The translations under genes and the position numbers were made by a program. Shown piece after piece: positions 45,113-57,100 of a DNA stretch of 64,000 nt. Position 1 is the stretch's first letter, and each line of letters starts with the position of its first letter. Source of the stretch: Thermoanaerobaculia bacterium (lineage in GTDB: Bacteria; Acidobacteriota; Thermoanaerobaculia; Gp7-AA8); contig JADGNY010000008.1 in the NCBI GenBank assembly GCA_017883235.1, forward strand, positions 26,088-90,087, in the 5' to 3' direction. Under the pieces are notes generated by a model. That model saw only the letters and a list, made by a program, of their open reading frames with translations. It searched no databases and was not told the origin of the DNA.

Positions 45113-48100
45113 TCGATGGACTCTCCAGACAAGTGAACCATCTGTCCCCGAGCAGCCGGCTCCGCCGCTACCAGGGGATGACCACTCGGCACAGGCCTGG
45201 CGAGCGGTCTGACGTACAGGTTCTTGATTTTGATCAACACGTCTCCACTTTCATTCAGGATTCGGATGTTGAACTTCATGACGCCGCCGCGATTCTGCAC
45301 GTGCACGTCGGCACGTTCCGCATACGCATAGCACGTCTGAGCCACCGGTCTGACGAGATCGATCTCGTCCAGCGCGAATGGCAGGTAGGGCGTCGCCGCG
45401 TCCCCGCCTCTCATTAGGCCGCCGACGGTCTGCAAGGCGCCGTCGATGATGCTGGGATGAAGAATGAATTGGCCGAACTCGTCCTTCAAATGCTCTGCGA
45501 TCTTCAGCCTGGATAGCGCAAAGGAGCCGTTGACGTAAAGCTCCTGGATGGTCTGGAACGAGGGACCGTACTGCAAGCCATATGCTCTGAACGTCTCGTA
45601 ATAAACCGCCCGATCTTCAGACCCCACACACTGCGCTTTCAGTGCTTGAATGGCGATTCGCTCCTCGGCATCGGCCGGATCCGCCGAGCCGTTGGCGAAC
45701 GCCACCCTTCCTTCGGAATGAACGATGGTCTCGTTTTCGTCGTCGAGTGACGAGATCTCATAATCGACGTCGTCCCCGCTCTTTCTCAACACGGTCCGAA
45801 CCGATTGCGCGCCGGTTCGGAATCTCAACGGCTGGATCCAAACGACGTCCGTGATCTTGCGGACCTTTTGCTCGCTGGCCATGTTTGCCGAGATGCACGC
45901 CATCTCCAGGAATCCCGCTCCCGGGAAGATGCTCTCGTCGTGTACCTTGTGATCGGCCGCATAAAATGCGGTATCCGACAGCGAAGAAGTGAAACTGACT
46001 TCCCTCAAGGTCGACGAGTTGTAGGCAATCAACGGGTGCAGTCGAGCGGTGGAAAGCGCCGGCTTTTCCGGAACCAGAGAGTCCGTCACCCAGTATCGCT
46101 CGCGAGCAAATGGATACGCCGGCACACTCATCCGGCTAGGTGTCCTGGAATAGAGACTCTCCCAGTTCACCTCTTCGCCTGCAACCCACCTCGAGGCCAG
46201 CTCGATCAGGCTTTGCTCGCCCATGGCTGTCTTGACAAGCTTCGCGGACCGCCTCGAGCCCCGGCGCGGGCCGGGACTGCCTCGATAAACGCCGGCGGCA
46301 GATCCTCGTTTCCTCCAGTCACTGAGCCGGTCAATGAGCTCATCCGCGTCCGAAACAACAGTGGCCAGCCTCTCCTCCATCGCTTCTCTGCCGGCCTCGA
46401 GGGTGTAGCAAAGACGCGCCAGATCGATGCGCTGCTCACTTCTCAAACGAACGAGCAGACGATCGACGTAGTCGCGAAGCCGATCCTCATTCCTGGCGGA
46501 AAGTGTGAACACATACGGACCGCCTTCTTGCCAGTCATCCACGGAGCTCGGCGTTTCGTATTCCTCCAGGACCACGCACGCGTTCACCCCTCCGGCTCCG
46601 AATGAGTTGACGAGCGCTCGCCGCGGGTGATCGGGAGACGATTCCCATTCGGATAATCCATGTTGCAGGTAAAACGGCGATTCCTCGAATTCGATATTGG
46701 GATTCGGCAGGTCGGAATAGATGGAAGGAGCCAGTTGGCGATGCTCCATTTGCAGGATGACCTTCGCCATACCGGCAATCCCTGCCGCCGACTCCGAATG
46801 CCCGATGTTGGCTTTCACGGAACCGATCGGACAGAATCGCTTCTTCCTCGTCCGTTTTTGAAATGCCTGCGTCAATGCGGCGATTTCGATGCTGTCGCCC
46901 AACTGGGTGCCCGTGCCGTGACCTTCGACATAGCCAATGGTTTCCGGGTCAATGTGCGCTTTTTCGAGTGTACGGCTGATCAAACTCGCTTGAGCATTCG
47001 GGTTCGGAGCGGAATATCCGTTCGACCGGCCACTATGGTCGTACGCGCTGGCCCGGATGACGGCGTAAATGTGATCCACATCTTCGATCGCTTTGCGGAG
47101 CGGTTTGAGTACCAGTGTCCCCACGCCCTCTCCGGGAACGAACCCGTCGTCGCCGGCGCCGTAGCTGTGACATCTTCCGTCGAGCGAGAGCATGCGTCGC
47201 TGGCACAGCCCCTGGTATTTCGAGGGGTGCAAATACAGGTTGACGCCGCCCGCGATGGCCACCTGGCATTCGCGATTTCTGAGACTTTCGCAGGCGAGAT
47301 GGACCGCAACCAACGACGAAGAACACGCCGTGTCGATGGGCAGGCTGGGTCCGTTGAAATCGAAGAAATAGGACACCCGGTTCGCGATGGACCACGGCAT
47401 GGCACTGGGAGATACGAAATTGCCGCGGGTCCGTTCTTCGGGTGCCCATAAATGATAGGAGTTGGTGGTGACGCCGACAAAGACGCCTACGTCCGCGCTT
47501 TTTTCTTTCGGAAAGCGCGTTCTCAAGCTATCTCTGGTGTATCCCGCGTCCTCGACGGCGGCCCAAACCGATTCGAGAAACAGACGTTCCTGGGGATCCA
47601 TGAGTCTGGCTTCCGCGGTGGAAATGTGGAAAAAATGGGGGTCGAACTTGTCATGGTCGTCCAGAAAGCCGCCCCACTTACAGTAGATTTTCCCGTCCGC
47701 AGCGGCCGTCGGATCCGGATGATAGAACTCCTCATAGTCCCATCGATTTGGCGGTACCAAATCGATCAAATCTCTTCCTTGTTTCAGATTGTCCCAGTAT
47801 TCGTCCAGATTCGCAGAGTGCGGGTAGTACCCATGGATTCCGATGATTGCGATTCCCTCGACGCCATCGTTCTCCTCTGCCGGTGACGCTTCGACTTGAA
47901 TGACGTCTTCCTCGACTGGCGTTGCCGGAAGGGCCGGCTCGCCGGCCGAGCCGGCGGAACCAAACAGCCCGATCAACGCTTCTCGCGCATCCTGCACCAG
48001 GAACCTCGCGAGATCGCGGACCGTCTCGTGCTCGTAGAGCAGGGTTTTCGGCAGCGCGCCCAGGTCCTGTTCCAATTGGGCGTTGATCCGATTGATCATC

Positions 48101-51100
48101 ACCGAATCGACGCCAAAGGACTCTAGACGATCTGACGAATCAATTCGGTCCGGGTCGAGTTTGATCTCCTCGCCGATCAGCGCCTTCAAATACGTTTCCG
48201 TACTGGCGAAAAGCGCCGCGGCATCGACACCTTCTGCCAGGGCCGGTGCATTCCGATGAGCCTTCACCGGCTGCTGGGCGATGGAGGCGGCGATCCTGGA
48301 CGGGATTCCGTAAAGAGCGATGCCTTGCGTTGCGTCCGACCGCAGGAAGTCTTCCCAGTATTGAATGCCGTCTCGTACCGGCAAAGGACAAATTCCGGTC
48401 CGCTTCTCCAAACGGGCAACGTCATCGGGAGAGATCGTCATCCCTCCCTCTTCCCACAGGGGCCAATCGATCGATAACGTCCGGCCCGCCCGCTTCTGCG
48501 CTCTTCTCAGATTCTCCCGGCGTTCTGCAAATGAATCCAGGAAGTGGTTTGCGTAGGCGTAATCGCTTTGCCCGACGTTCCCCAGCACGCCCGCGACAGA
48601 AGAGAACAGGACGAAGAGGTCCAGATTCTCATCACGGGTGGCGAGATCCACGTTGATCGCGCCGTAAACCTTCGGCGCCAACACCGCCTCCACCTCCTCC
48701 TTTGTCTTCTTCAGAATGAAGGCATCGCGATTCACGCCCGCGGCATGAATCACGCCGTCGATCTCCGAGAATCGCGCTTTCGCCTCCCGCACGACCATTT
48801 CCATGTCTTCCAGCTTCGAGACATCGGCCTGAACGACGACGACCTCCGCTCCATAGTCTTTCAACCGGCTCAGCGTTTCGTCCTGCCTGGCGTTCGGCCC
48901 AGAGCGTCCAACAAGCACCAGTTTCGCCTGGAACGTCTTCGCCAGATATTCGCTGAAGAGGATTCCGAGGCCGCCTAATCCGCCCGTGATGAGATAGACG
49001 CCGTTCTGCTTCAGCGGCAGCGCTGACGCTGTTCGCACGACTGGCGTGTGCGGCACCAACTCGCTTACGAATCGCGCGAAGCCTTGCTCGTCCGCGTCCG
49101 TGCTGCGGCGATAGCGGATCTCCTGTGTCGTCCAGTCTCCGTCGTAAATCTCATCCCAGACGAGACCGGCTTTCTGCGACAGAGATAACTCTCCGTTGTT
49201 TGGAACTTCGACGGCTTTTGCAAGATACCGCGGATCTTCCAGCGTGAGAGTCTTGAAAAACCCGCCAATGGCCGCCCCCAGCGGAGCCGTTGCTTCCGAA
49301 TGACTGGAGAAGACCGACATGATTCTCGGCGGCACATAATGTTTTGCCCGGGCCAAGGCCCTGCGCAGGGAGAAGAGCGTGTAGAGTCCGTCGTTGAGCT
49401 GCTGGGCGACCTCTCGTTGGACTTCTAAATTGCACGGCTCCGCGGAGTGGTGAAGAACCACGCTCGGAAGCAGTGCTTTGTTCTCGAGACTGGCGACGAG
49501 CTCGTGGAACTGTTCTTCTCGTTCCGGATCGATGACGTAGATCTTCGGCTCGATTTCTTCGAAGGCCTTTCCCGGCTTCACCCAAACGACAGAAATGTCC
49601 TCTCGCTGCTCTCTCATCGCGAGAAACAGCCGGTCCGACGCATCCAGGATCAGGATCGGCCCGATCGCCGCGGGCTTTTGCTCCGCCGCGGCAAGGGCTT
49701 TCAACGTCCATTTGGAGGAGTAATAGGTCCTCCGTTTTTCCTCAGTCCGCTCGGGCGCGACAACCTTCTTCCGATCCGGCGTGCTCTTTTGAACAGCGAG
49801 AGCAGACGGCGTTTCCTGGTCGATCCAGTACCGTTCTTTGGCGAATGGGTACGTCGGGAGTGAGACCTTCCTTGGATTTCCCTGCCGGTCCATGAGAGAC
49901 CAGTCGATATCGGCGCCCACAGTCCAGAGCCTGGCGATCTTTTCCAGCTCTCTGTTCGCCAGAAGAGCTTCCAGAAAAGCCTTCCCTGCCTTTCCGTCGA
50001 TCAGATCGCTCGCTCTGTACTGGGCCTCCCTGAGGTTTCCATAGAAGACGTCGTCCGATTCATTTTTCAGGGCAATCCATTCATTCAGTTTGTCTCTGAG
50101 GTCTTCGACACTCGACGTGATGATCGCCAGCCGCGCGTCCATCGGCGTTCGCCCCACCTGTGAGGTGTACGCCATGTCCGAAAGCGACACGCCGGAGACG
50201 TTGTCCAGGAACTTGACCACTCTTTCGGCATAGCGGCTGAGCGCATCCGCGTTCCTTGCCGACAGAATGAAGGGTTCCGGCGGCGTGGCATGGGACGCGG
50301 TCGCCGGTTCTCGCACATCGGCGTACTCTTCCAGGATCAGATGGGCGTTTGACCCTCCGGCGCCGAACGAGCTCACACCAACGCGCCTTGGATGCGCGGC
50401 ATTGCGCTTCCATTCCGTCAGCTCGGTCTGGACGTAGAACGGCGAATCCGCGAAGTTGATGTTTGGATTCGGAGGATCGGCATGTAAAGACGGAACCAAC
50501 TGCTCGTGCTTGATCTGCAACAGAGCTTTGGTAACGGCTGCAATTCCGGCCGCCGACTCGAGATGCCCAATGTTCGATTTGACCGAGCCGATGGGGCAGA
50601 ACTGTTTCTCCGCGCTGGAACCTTCGAACGCCTTCAACAATCCGGTAATCTCGATGGGGTCTCCCAGGGACGTGCCCGTTCCATGAGTCTCGACATAACT
50701 CAGAGTTTTCGGATCGATCCTGGCTTTCTTGAGGGCCTCGAGAATCAACTCGCCCTGAGCATTCGGATTGGGAACCGTATAGCCGTTCGTCTTTCCGCCA
50801 TGATTGATGGTGCTCGATTTGATCACCGCGTAGATTTGATCTCCATCGCGGAGAGCCTTTTCCAAAGGCTTGAGCAGAACCGCCCCCACCCCTTCGCCGG
50901 GTACGTATCCGTCGCCTCCTGCGCCGAAGCTCCGGCATCTGCCGTCGCTCGCGACGAACTTCCCCTGGCTCAGAGTCAGATATTTGTAGGGGTGGATCGT
51001 GAGGTTGACGCCACCCGCGATGGCGGCATCGATCTCTCCCTTCCGCAGCTCTTCGCACGCCAGATGAATTGCGGTCAGGGAGGAAGAACACATGGTATCC

Positions 51101-54100
51101 AGCGCGATGCTGGGGCCATGTAAGTCGAAGAAATAAGACACCCGATTCGCGATCGAAGCGTGGGACGAGACAGGGATGGCTGCATTGCCTCTCAAAATCG
51201 ATTCCGCGCCGAAAAGCTCGTACTGTCCCCACATCACCCCGACGAATACGCCGACGCGGCTTCCGGAGATGCTCTCCCTGGTATAGCCGGCGTCCTCGAT
51301 GGTTTCCCATGCGGTCTCAAGGAACAAGCGCTCCTGGGGATCGATCAGCGCGGCTTCTTTCGGCGAGATGTTGAAGAACAGCGGATCGAATTTATCGACG
51401 TCAGCAATGAATCCGCCCCACTTGCTGTAGGTTTTCCCCGCCTTGTTCTGGTCGGGATCGAAGTACCGCTTGTGATCCCATCGTTCCGGCGGAATTTCCG
51501 TGATGCTATCCCGGCCGTTTTGGAGGTTTCTCCAGAATTCTTGCAGGTTTTCAGCCTGCGGATATCTGCCGGCGAGCCCGATGATCGCGATTTCGGTTTG
51601 ATGAGTCGCCTTGACGCCGACGGAACGGGTCTTTCTCCGCATCGCCGGACCTGGTCGCCGTTTGTCCAGCGGCGTTCGATCAGCACCTTTCGCTTTGGGC
51701 TCTTCACGCAGGAGGCCGAGTTTCTCCCGCACGATCGCCGGATGCGCTTTCGCGAAATACCCGGCGAGCCCGGCGATGGTCTGATACTCGAAAAACAACG
51801 TCTTCGACAGCGAACCAAACGTTTTTTCCAGTTGGTTCGTCAGCTTCATTGCCAGGATAGAGTCGATCCCGTATGTCTCCAGCGCCGCGTGCGGATCGAT
51901 TCTGTGGGCCGCCAGTTTCAACAATTGCGAGAATTCCTGGCGCAAGAAGTCTTGCGTCTTCCCGGCCAGGCTCTCCATATCGCCCGCGGCAGCGGCCAGC
52001 GGTTGCGCTGCTTGCGGTGCGGGCGTCGCCGCGGTGGCGGCGAACAATACCCGACGCATCTGCGGGAGATCGCCTTCCGCGACCATCAGTTGGTCATAGG
52101 GCAACGCCAGACTGCGATAGAAGGCGTCCACGCCTGTGGGTGTCTGCATGGGCTGCATGCCGGTGGTTCGTTGCAGCAGCTCGTAGCTCTCGGGATCGAT
52201 CGACATCCCGCCGGCTTGCCACAACGGCCAGTTGATCGACCGCGTGCGCCCATGCCGCTGCCCGTCAACCGCCAGCCGGTTGCGATATGCCGCAAACTGG
52301 TCCAGGAAAGCGTTCGCGGTCGCGTAATCGGCTTGCCCGAAATTCCCCATCGCACCGGCGAGGGAAGAAAACAGCACGAAGAAATCGAGCTCCGCGTCCT
52401 GACTGGCCTGGTCCAGGTTGAACGTGCCGGTGACTTTCGGCGCCAGCACTTCGCTGAATTCGGCGGCGGTCTTTTTCAGGATGAAGCGATCCGCAATCAT
52501 CCCGGCACTGTGAAGGATGCCGTTGAGCGGTCCGTACTCGTCTTTGATGCCGGCAATCAGTTGCTTGACTCGATCGAGATCGCCGAGATCCACCTGCCGA
52601 TAGCTCACGCGACCGGCCAATCCGTCCAGCGCGGCTTGTTTTTCCGCGCTCAATGCCGCGCGCCCCGTCAACACCACCCGCGCCTCGCCGGTTTGCTCGA
52701 GGATCTCTTTCGCAAAGAGAAGGCCCAAGCCACCGAGCCCACCGGTAATAAGGTACACACCGCTCTCTTTGAACGCGATCGGCGGCTTTTCCCTGTCTGC
52801 CGCTATCTCTTCCCACCGTAAGACCTGCCGCGCGCCTTGCTGATATCTGATCAGCGGATCCAGCCCGCGACTCTTCTCCTCCTGAAGGTGCCTGGCCAGC
52901 TCCTCGGTCGTCAGATCGGCCGGGACGAGGATGAGTTGACCGATGAGCCGCGGATTTTCCAGCGCCGCCGTCTTGAGCAATCCTGACAAACCGGCAAGCA
53001 GCGCTTGCTCCTGACGATCGACGACGACGATCTGGACGAGCACCTTGCCCTCGGGCTTGCCCTGGAGGATGGCCTGGACCCGTTCAAAGCACGCAAGCGC
53101 GTACTCGCTATAGCGCTCCGCAATGTTTCTTTGCTCCCCTGCTTGCAGTGACAGGCAGTGGCTGAATTGCGTGGCATCGACGTTCGTCAGCTCACACAGA
53201 ATGACGTGGTGTTCCGCCAGCTCGACCGCATTGGCCGAGATCTCGATGCTGCTCGCTTGCCATACCGGGATGGCCAGCAGCCTGCCAGTCGCTCGGGCCT
53301 CCGTGCTCAGGACGCGCGAAGAAAATCCGTGCATCTGTACACAGACCTTCCCCCGCTCATCGCACAGATCGAAATCCAGCTTGACGACGTTGTCCGAGGC
53401 CTGACTGCCGGGAGCGTAACGCACCCAGGCCATCATCTCCGAGGTACAAGGCGATAGTATGCGCAGCGTTTCCAACGCAAAGGGCAGCCGTGGCTGGGCG
53501 GTTTCGGGTCCGCCCTCGATCAATCCAACCGCAGCCTGCAGCGCACCGTCCATTAGACTCGGATGAAGGACATAGTCTCCGGCCTCGTCCGCGACGGAAC
53601 TCGGCAGCCGTAGCTGCGCCAATACCTGGCCGCTCCCACGATGGATGGCGGTGATTCCTCGAAACGCGGGCCCATAGACCAGTCCCATGCCGGCACACGC
53701 CGCGTAAACGCTGTCCGCCTCGAGCTCGCCCTGCCCCATCTGCGCTTTGAGCTGCTCGATGTCGAGCGCGGCCGGCTTCGGTTGACGGCTGAAGACCGCG
53801 CGACCCTGACAATGGACGACTTCCTGGTCCTCGTCAGCGGAGTAAATCTCGTAGTCGATCTCGTCATCGTCGTTCGCCAGCAACGCGATGTTCACTTGCT
53901 TGTTCTCACTGACGACGATCGGCCGCGCCCAGACGGTATTGTGCAGTTCCAGAACCGTCGATTCCGGCCGCGCTGGCACAGCCTGCTCGATCGCCGCCCG
54001 CGCCATTTCGAGATAGGCCACGCCGGGCAGCACCTTTTGACTCGCGCGCCCGTCCGCCTTCACCTGATGATCGGCTAGGAAGAACTCTTGTCCCGTAAAG

Positions 54101-57100
54101 GTCGAGCGATAACGTTGCTCGTTCAGATCGGAGGTGTTGCTGTGCAGCAGGGGATGAAGGACCGCGGTTGCGGTGCCTTTGGCGGCCACGTGCCCGACCG
54201 CCGCGATGTCGATCCAGTAACGCTCTCTGGCAAACGGATATGTGGGCAGGCTGATGCGCCGCGGTTTGGCCTCGCCGTAAAGTTTGCTCCAATTCGGCTC
54301 CAGTCCCTTGGCCCATAGATCCAGCAACTTCGAGAACTTCTTGTTGACGATCCACTTGTCGATCGTTTGCTGCAGGTCGGCATCGGTGCTGAACAACGAC
54401 AGCGCGTCGCTGTTGCGCTTCACCTGTCCTTGATACGCGTCTTCAATCCGTTGCTCGCCAGCCACAAAGGCTTGGAGCTTTTCAAGCAATTGCCCGACCG
54501 AGCTCACCACGAAGCCGAGCCGTTCGTCCATCGCCTCTCGACCTGTCTGGAGCGTATAGGCCACGGAAACCAGATCGATCGTGTTCTGCCGGGGGCGAAC
54601 GAAGCCCAGGAGATCGCGGGCTTTCTGCTGCAGTTGCTCTGCCGTCTTCGCGGAGAGCGGGACGACGACTTCCGTAAAAGCCGTCGGCTGTGGAGCCGGC
54701 ACCTGATATTCTTCCACGATCATGTGAGCGTTGGATCCGCCCGCGCCGAAGGAGGAGATACCTGCTATACGAGGCAGCGTCCGGCCGTCTATCACCGGCT
54801 GCTCCCATGGTTTCAACGACTGATTGACCACAAACGGAGTTTTGGGAAAGTCAATATGGGGATTCAACTGCGCCGAGTGCAGCGAGGGCACGATCTGCTG
54901 ATGCTGCATTTGCAACAGGACTTTGGTCAGTCCCGCGATACCGGCGGCGGATTCGCAATGGCCGATATTCGATTTAGCCGATCCGATCAGGCAGAATTCG
55001 GTGTCCTGTGTCGAGGACCGAAAGGCTTTGCTGAGGGCGGCAATTTCAATTGGATCGCCCAGCTTGGTTCCCGTGCCATGGGCTTCGATGTAGCTGATAT
55101 GGCGCACGTCGGTATGGGATTCTGCCAGCGCCCGGCTGATCGCACTGGTTTGGGCCTGGGGGTTCGGGACAGAGTAGCCATTGGTCTTGCCGCCATGCGT
55201 GAGCGCGCTGCCTCGAATGATGCCGTAGATGTGGTCGCCGTCTCTTTTCGCCTCGGAGAGTCTCTTCAGTACGACCACTCCCACCCCTTCTCCGGGGATA
55301 TACCCGTCGCCGCCCTCCCCAAAGCTTTGGCAGTGGCCGTCACTGGAGATGAACTGGCCGCCGCTGAGCACCAGGTATTTATTGGGATGAATGGTGACGT
55401 TGACCCCGCCGGCAATCGCCAGGCTGGTCCGCCCCTGCTTCAAGTCCTGGCAGGCGATATGAATCGCGGTCAATGAAGAAGAACACATCGTATCCAGCGT
55501 CATGCTGGGACCGTGCAGATTGAGGACATACGACACGCGGTTGGCGATGCTGGCCGCACTGCCGGCAATTCCCAGGCGTTTGCCTCGGGCCGTGGCTTCG
55601 GCGCCGAACAACTGGTATTCGACATACATCACCCCGGCATACACGCCCACCTGGCCCGGCAGATCCTGCGCGTACGGCACCTGCAGGCTCTCGCGCGTGT
55701 ATCCCGCGTCTTCGATCGCCATCCACGCGTGCTGCAAAAACAAACGTTCTTGAGGGTCCATGAGCTCCGCTTCAAGAGGCGATATGTTGAAAAACAACGG
55801 ATCGAATTCATCGACGCCGGAAATGAAGCCGCCCCATTTGCTGTAATGATGTCCGCTTTGACTGCGATCGTCGCTGAAATACTCCCGCCAGTCCCAGCGC
55901 TCCTTCGGCACTTCAATGATGCAATCCTTGCCCTCTCGCAGATTGTGCCAATAGGCTTCGATATCGACCGCCTCGGGATACCGCCCGCTCAATCCGATGA
56001 TGGCGATCGGTTCGGCATCCGGTGTCGTGCTGGGCGCAGCACTCCGCGGACGGCTGAAACGCCGGCTCGAGACCAGCTTGGCGGGCGCGGGTGCGATCGC
56101 CTGCACGGCCAGCGGCACGGCCTCGCTGGTGCGATGCGCGGACGGGGCCAGGAGCGTGGTCAGTTGCGTCGAATGATGGGCGATGAAGTATTCGGCCAAC
56201 TCGCGAATCGTCTGGTATTCGAAGAACAACGTCTTGGACAGCGAACCAAAAGTTTTCTCCAACTGGTTGGTCAATTGCATCGCCAGCATGGAGTCGATGC
56301 CGTAGTTCTCCAACGCGGCGCGCGGATCGATTCTGTGGGAGGGCACCTTCAACAGTTCCGACAATTGCTTGCGCAAGTAGTCTTGCGTCTTCTCGGCAAG
56401 ACTCTCCGAATCGATCGCGGCACCCGCCACCGGTTGTGCCGCTTGCGGTGCGGACGGCTCCGCGGGGCCGGCAAACAATGCCCGGCGCATCTGCGTGAGA
56501 TCACCCTCCGCGACCAGAATCTGGTCGTAGGGCAGCGCCAGGCCGCGATAGAAGGCGTCCATGCCGGTTGCCGTCTGCATCGGCTGCATGCCCGTGGTTT
56601 CTTGCAGCAGGTTTCGACTCGCCGGATCGATCCCCATCCCGCCCGCTTGCCACAACGGCCAGTTGATCGACCGTGTGCGACCGTGCCGTTGCTTCGCCGC
56701 CACTTGTCCATTGCGATACGCCGCAAACTGGTCCATGAACCCATTCGCGGCCGCGTAATCGGCTTGACCCGGATTCCCCATCGCACCGGCGATGGAAGAA
56801 AACAGCACGAAGAAATCCAGTTCAATGTCCTGGCTGGCCTGGTCCAGGTTGAGGGTACCGGTGACTTTCGGCGCCAGTACCGCGCTGAAATCGGCGCTGG
56901 CCTTTTTCAGGATGAAGTTGTCTGCGATCATCCCGGCGCTGTGAAGGATGCCGTCGAGCTGTCCGTACTCGTCTTTGATGGCGGCGATGAGTTGCTGGAC
57001 CTGATCGAGATCGCCGGCATCCACCTGCCGATAGCCCAGCCGGCCGGCTTCCGCGGACAATCCGTCCAACACGGCCTGTTTTTCCGCGCTCAATGCCGAG

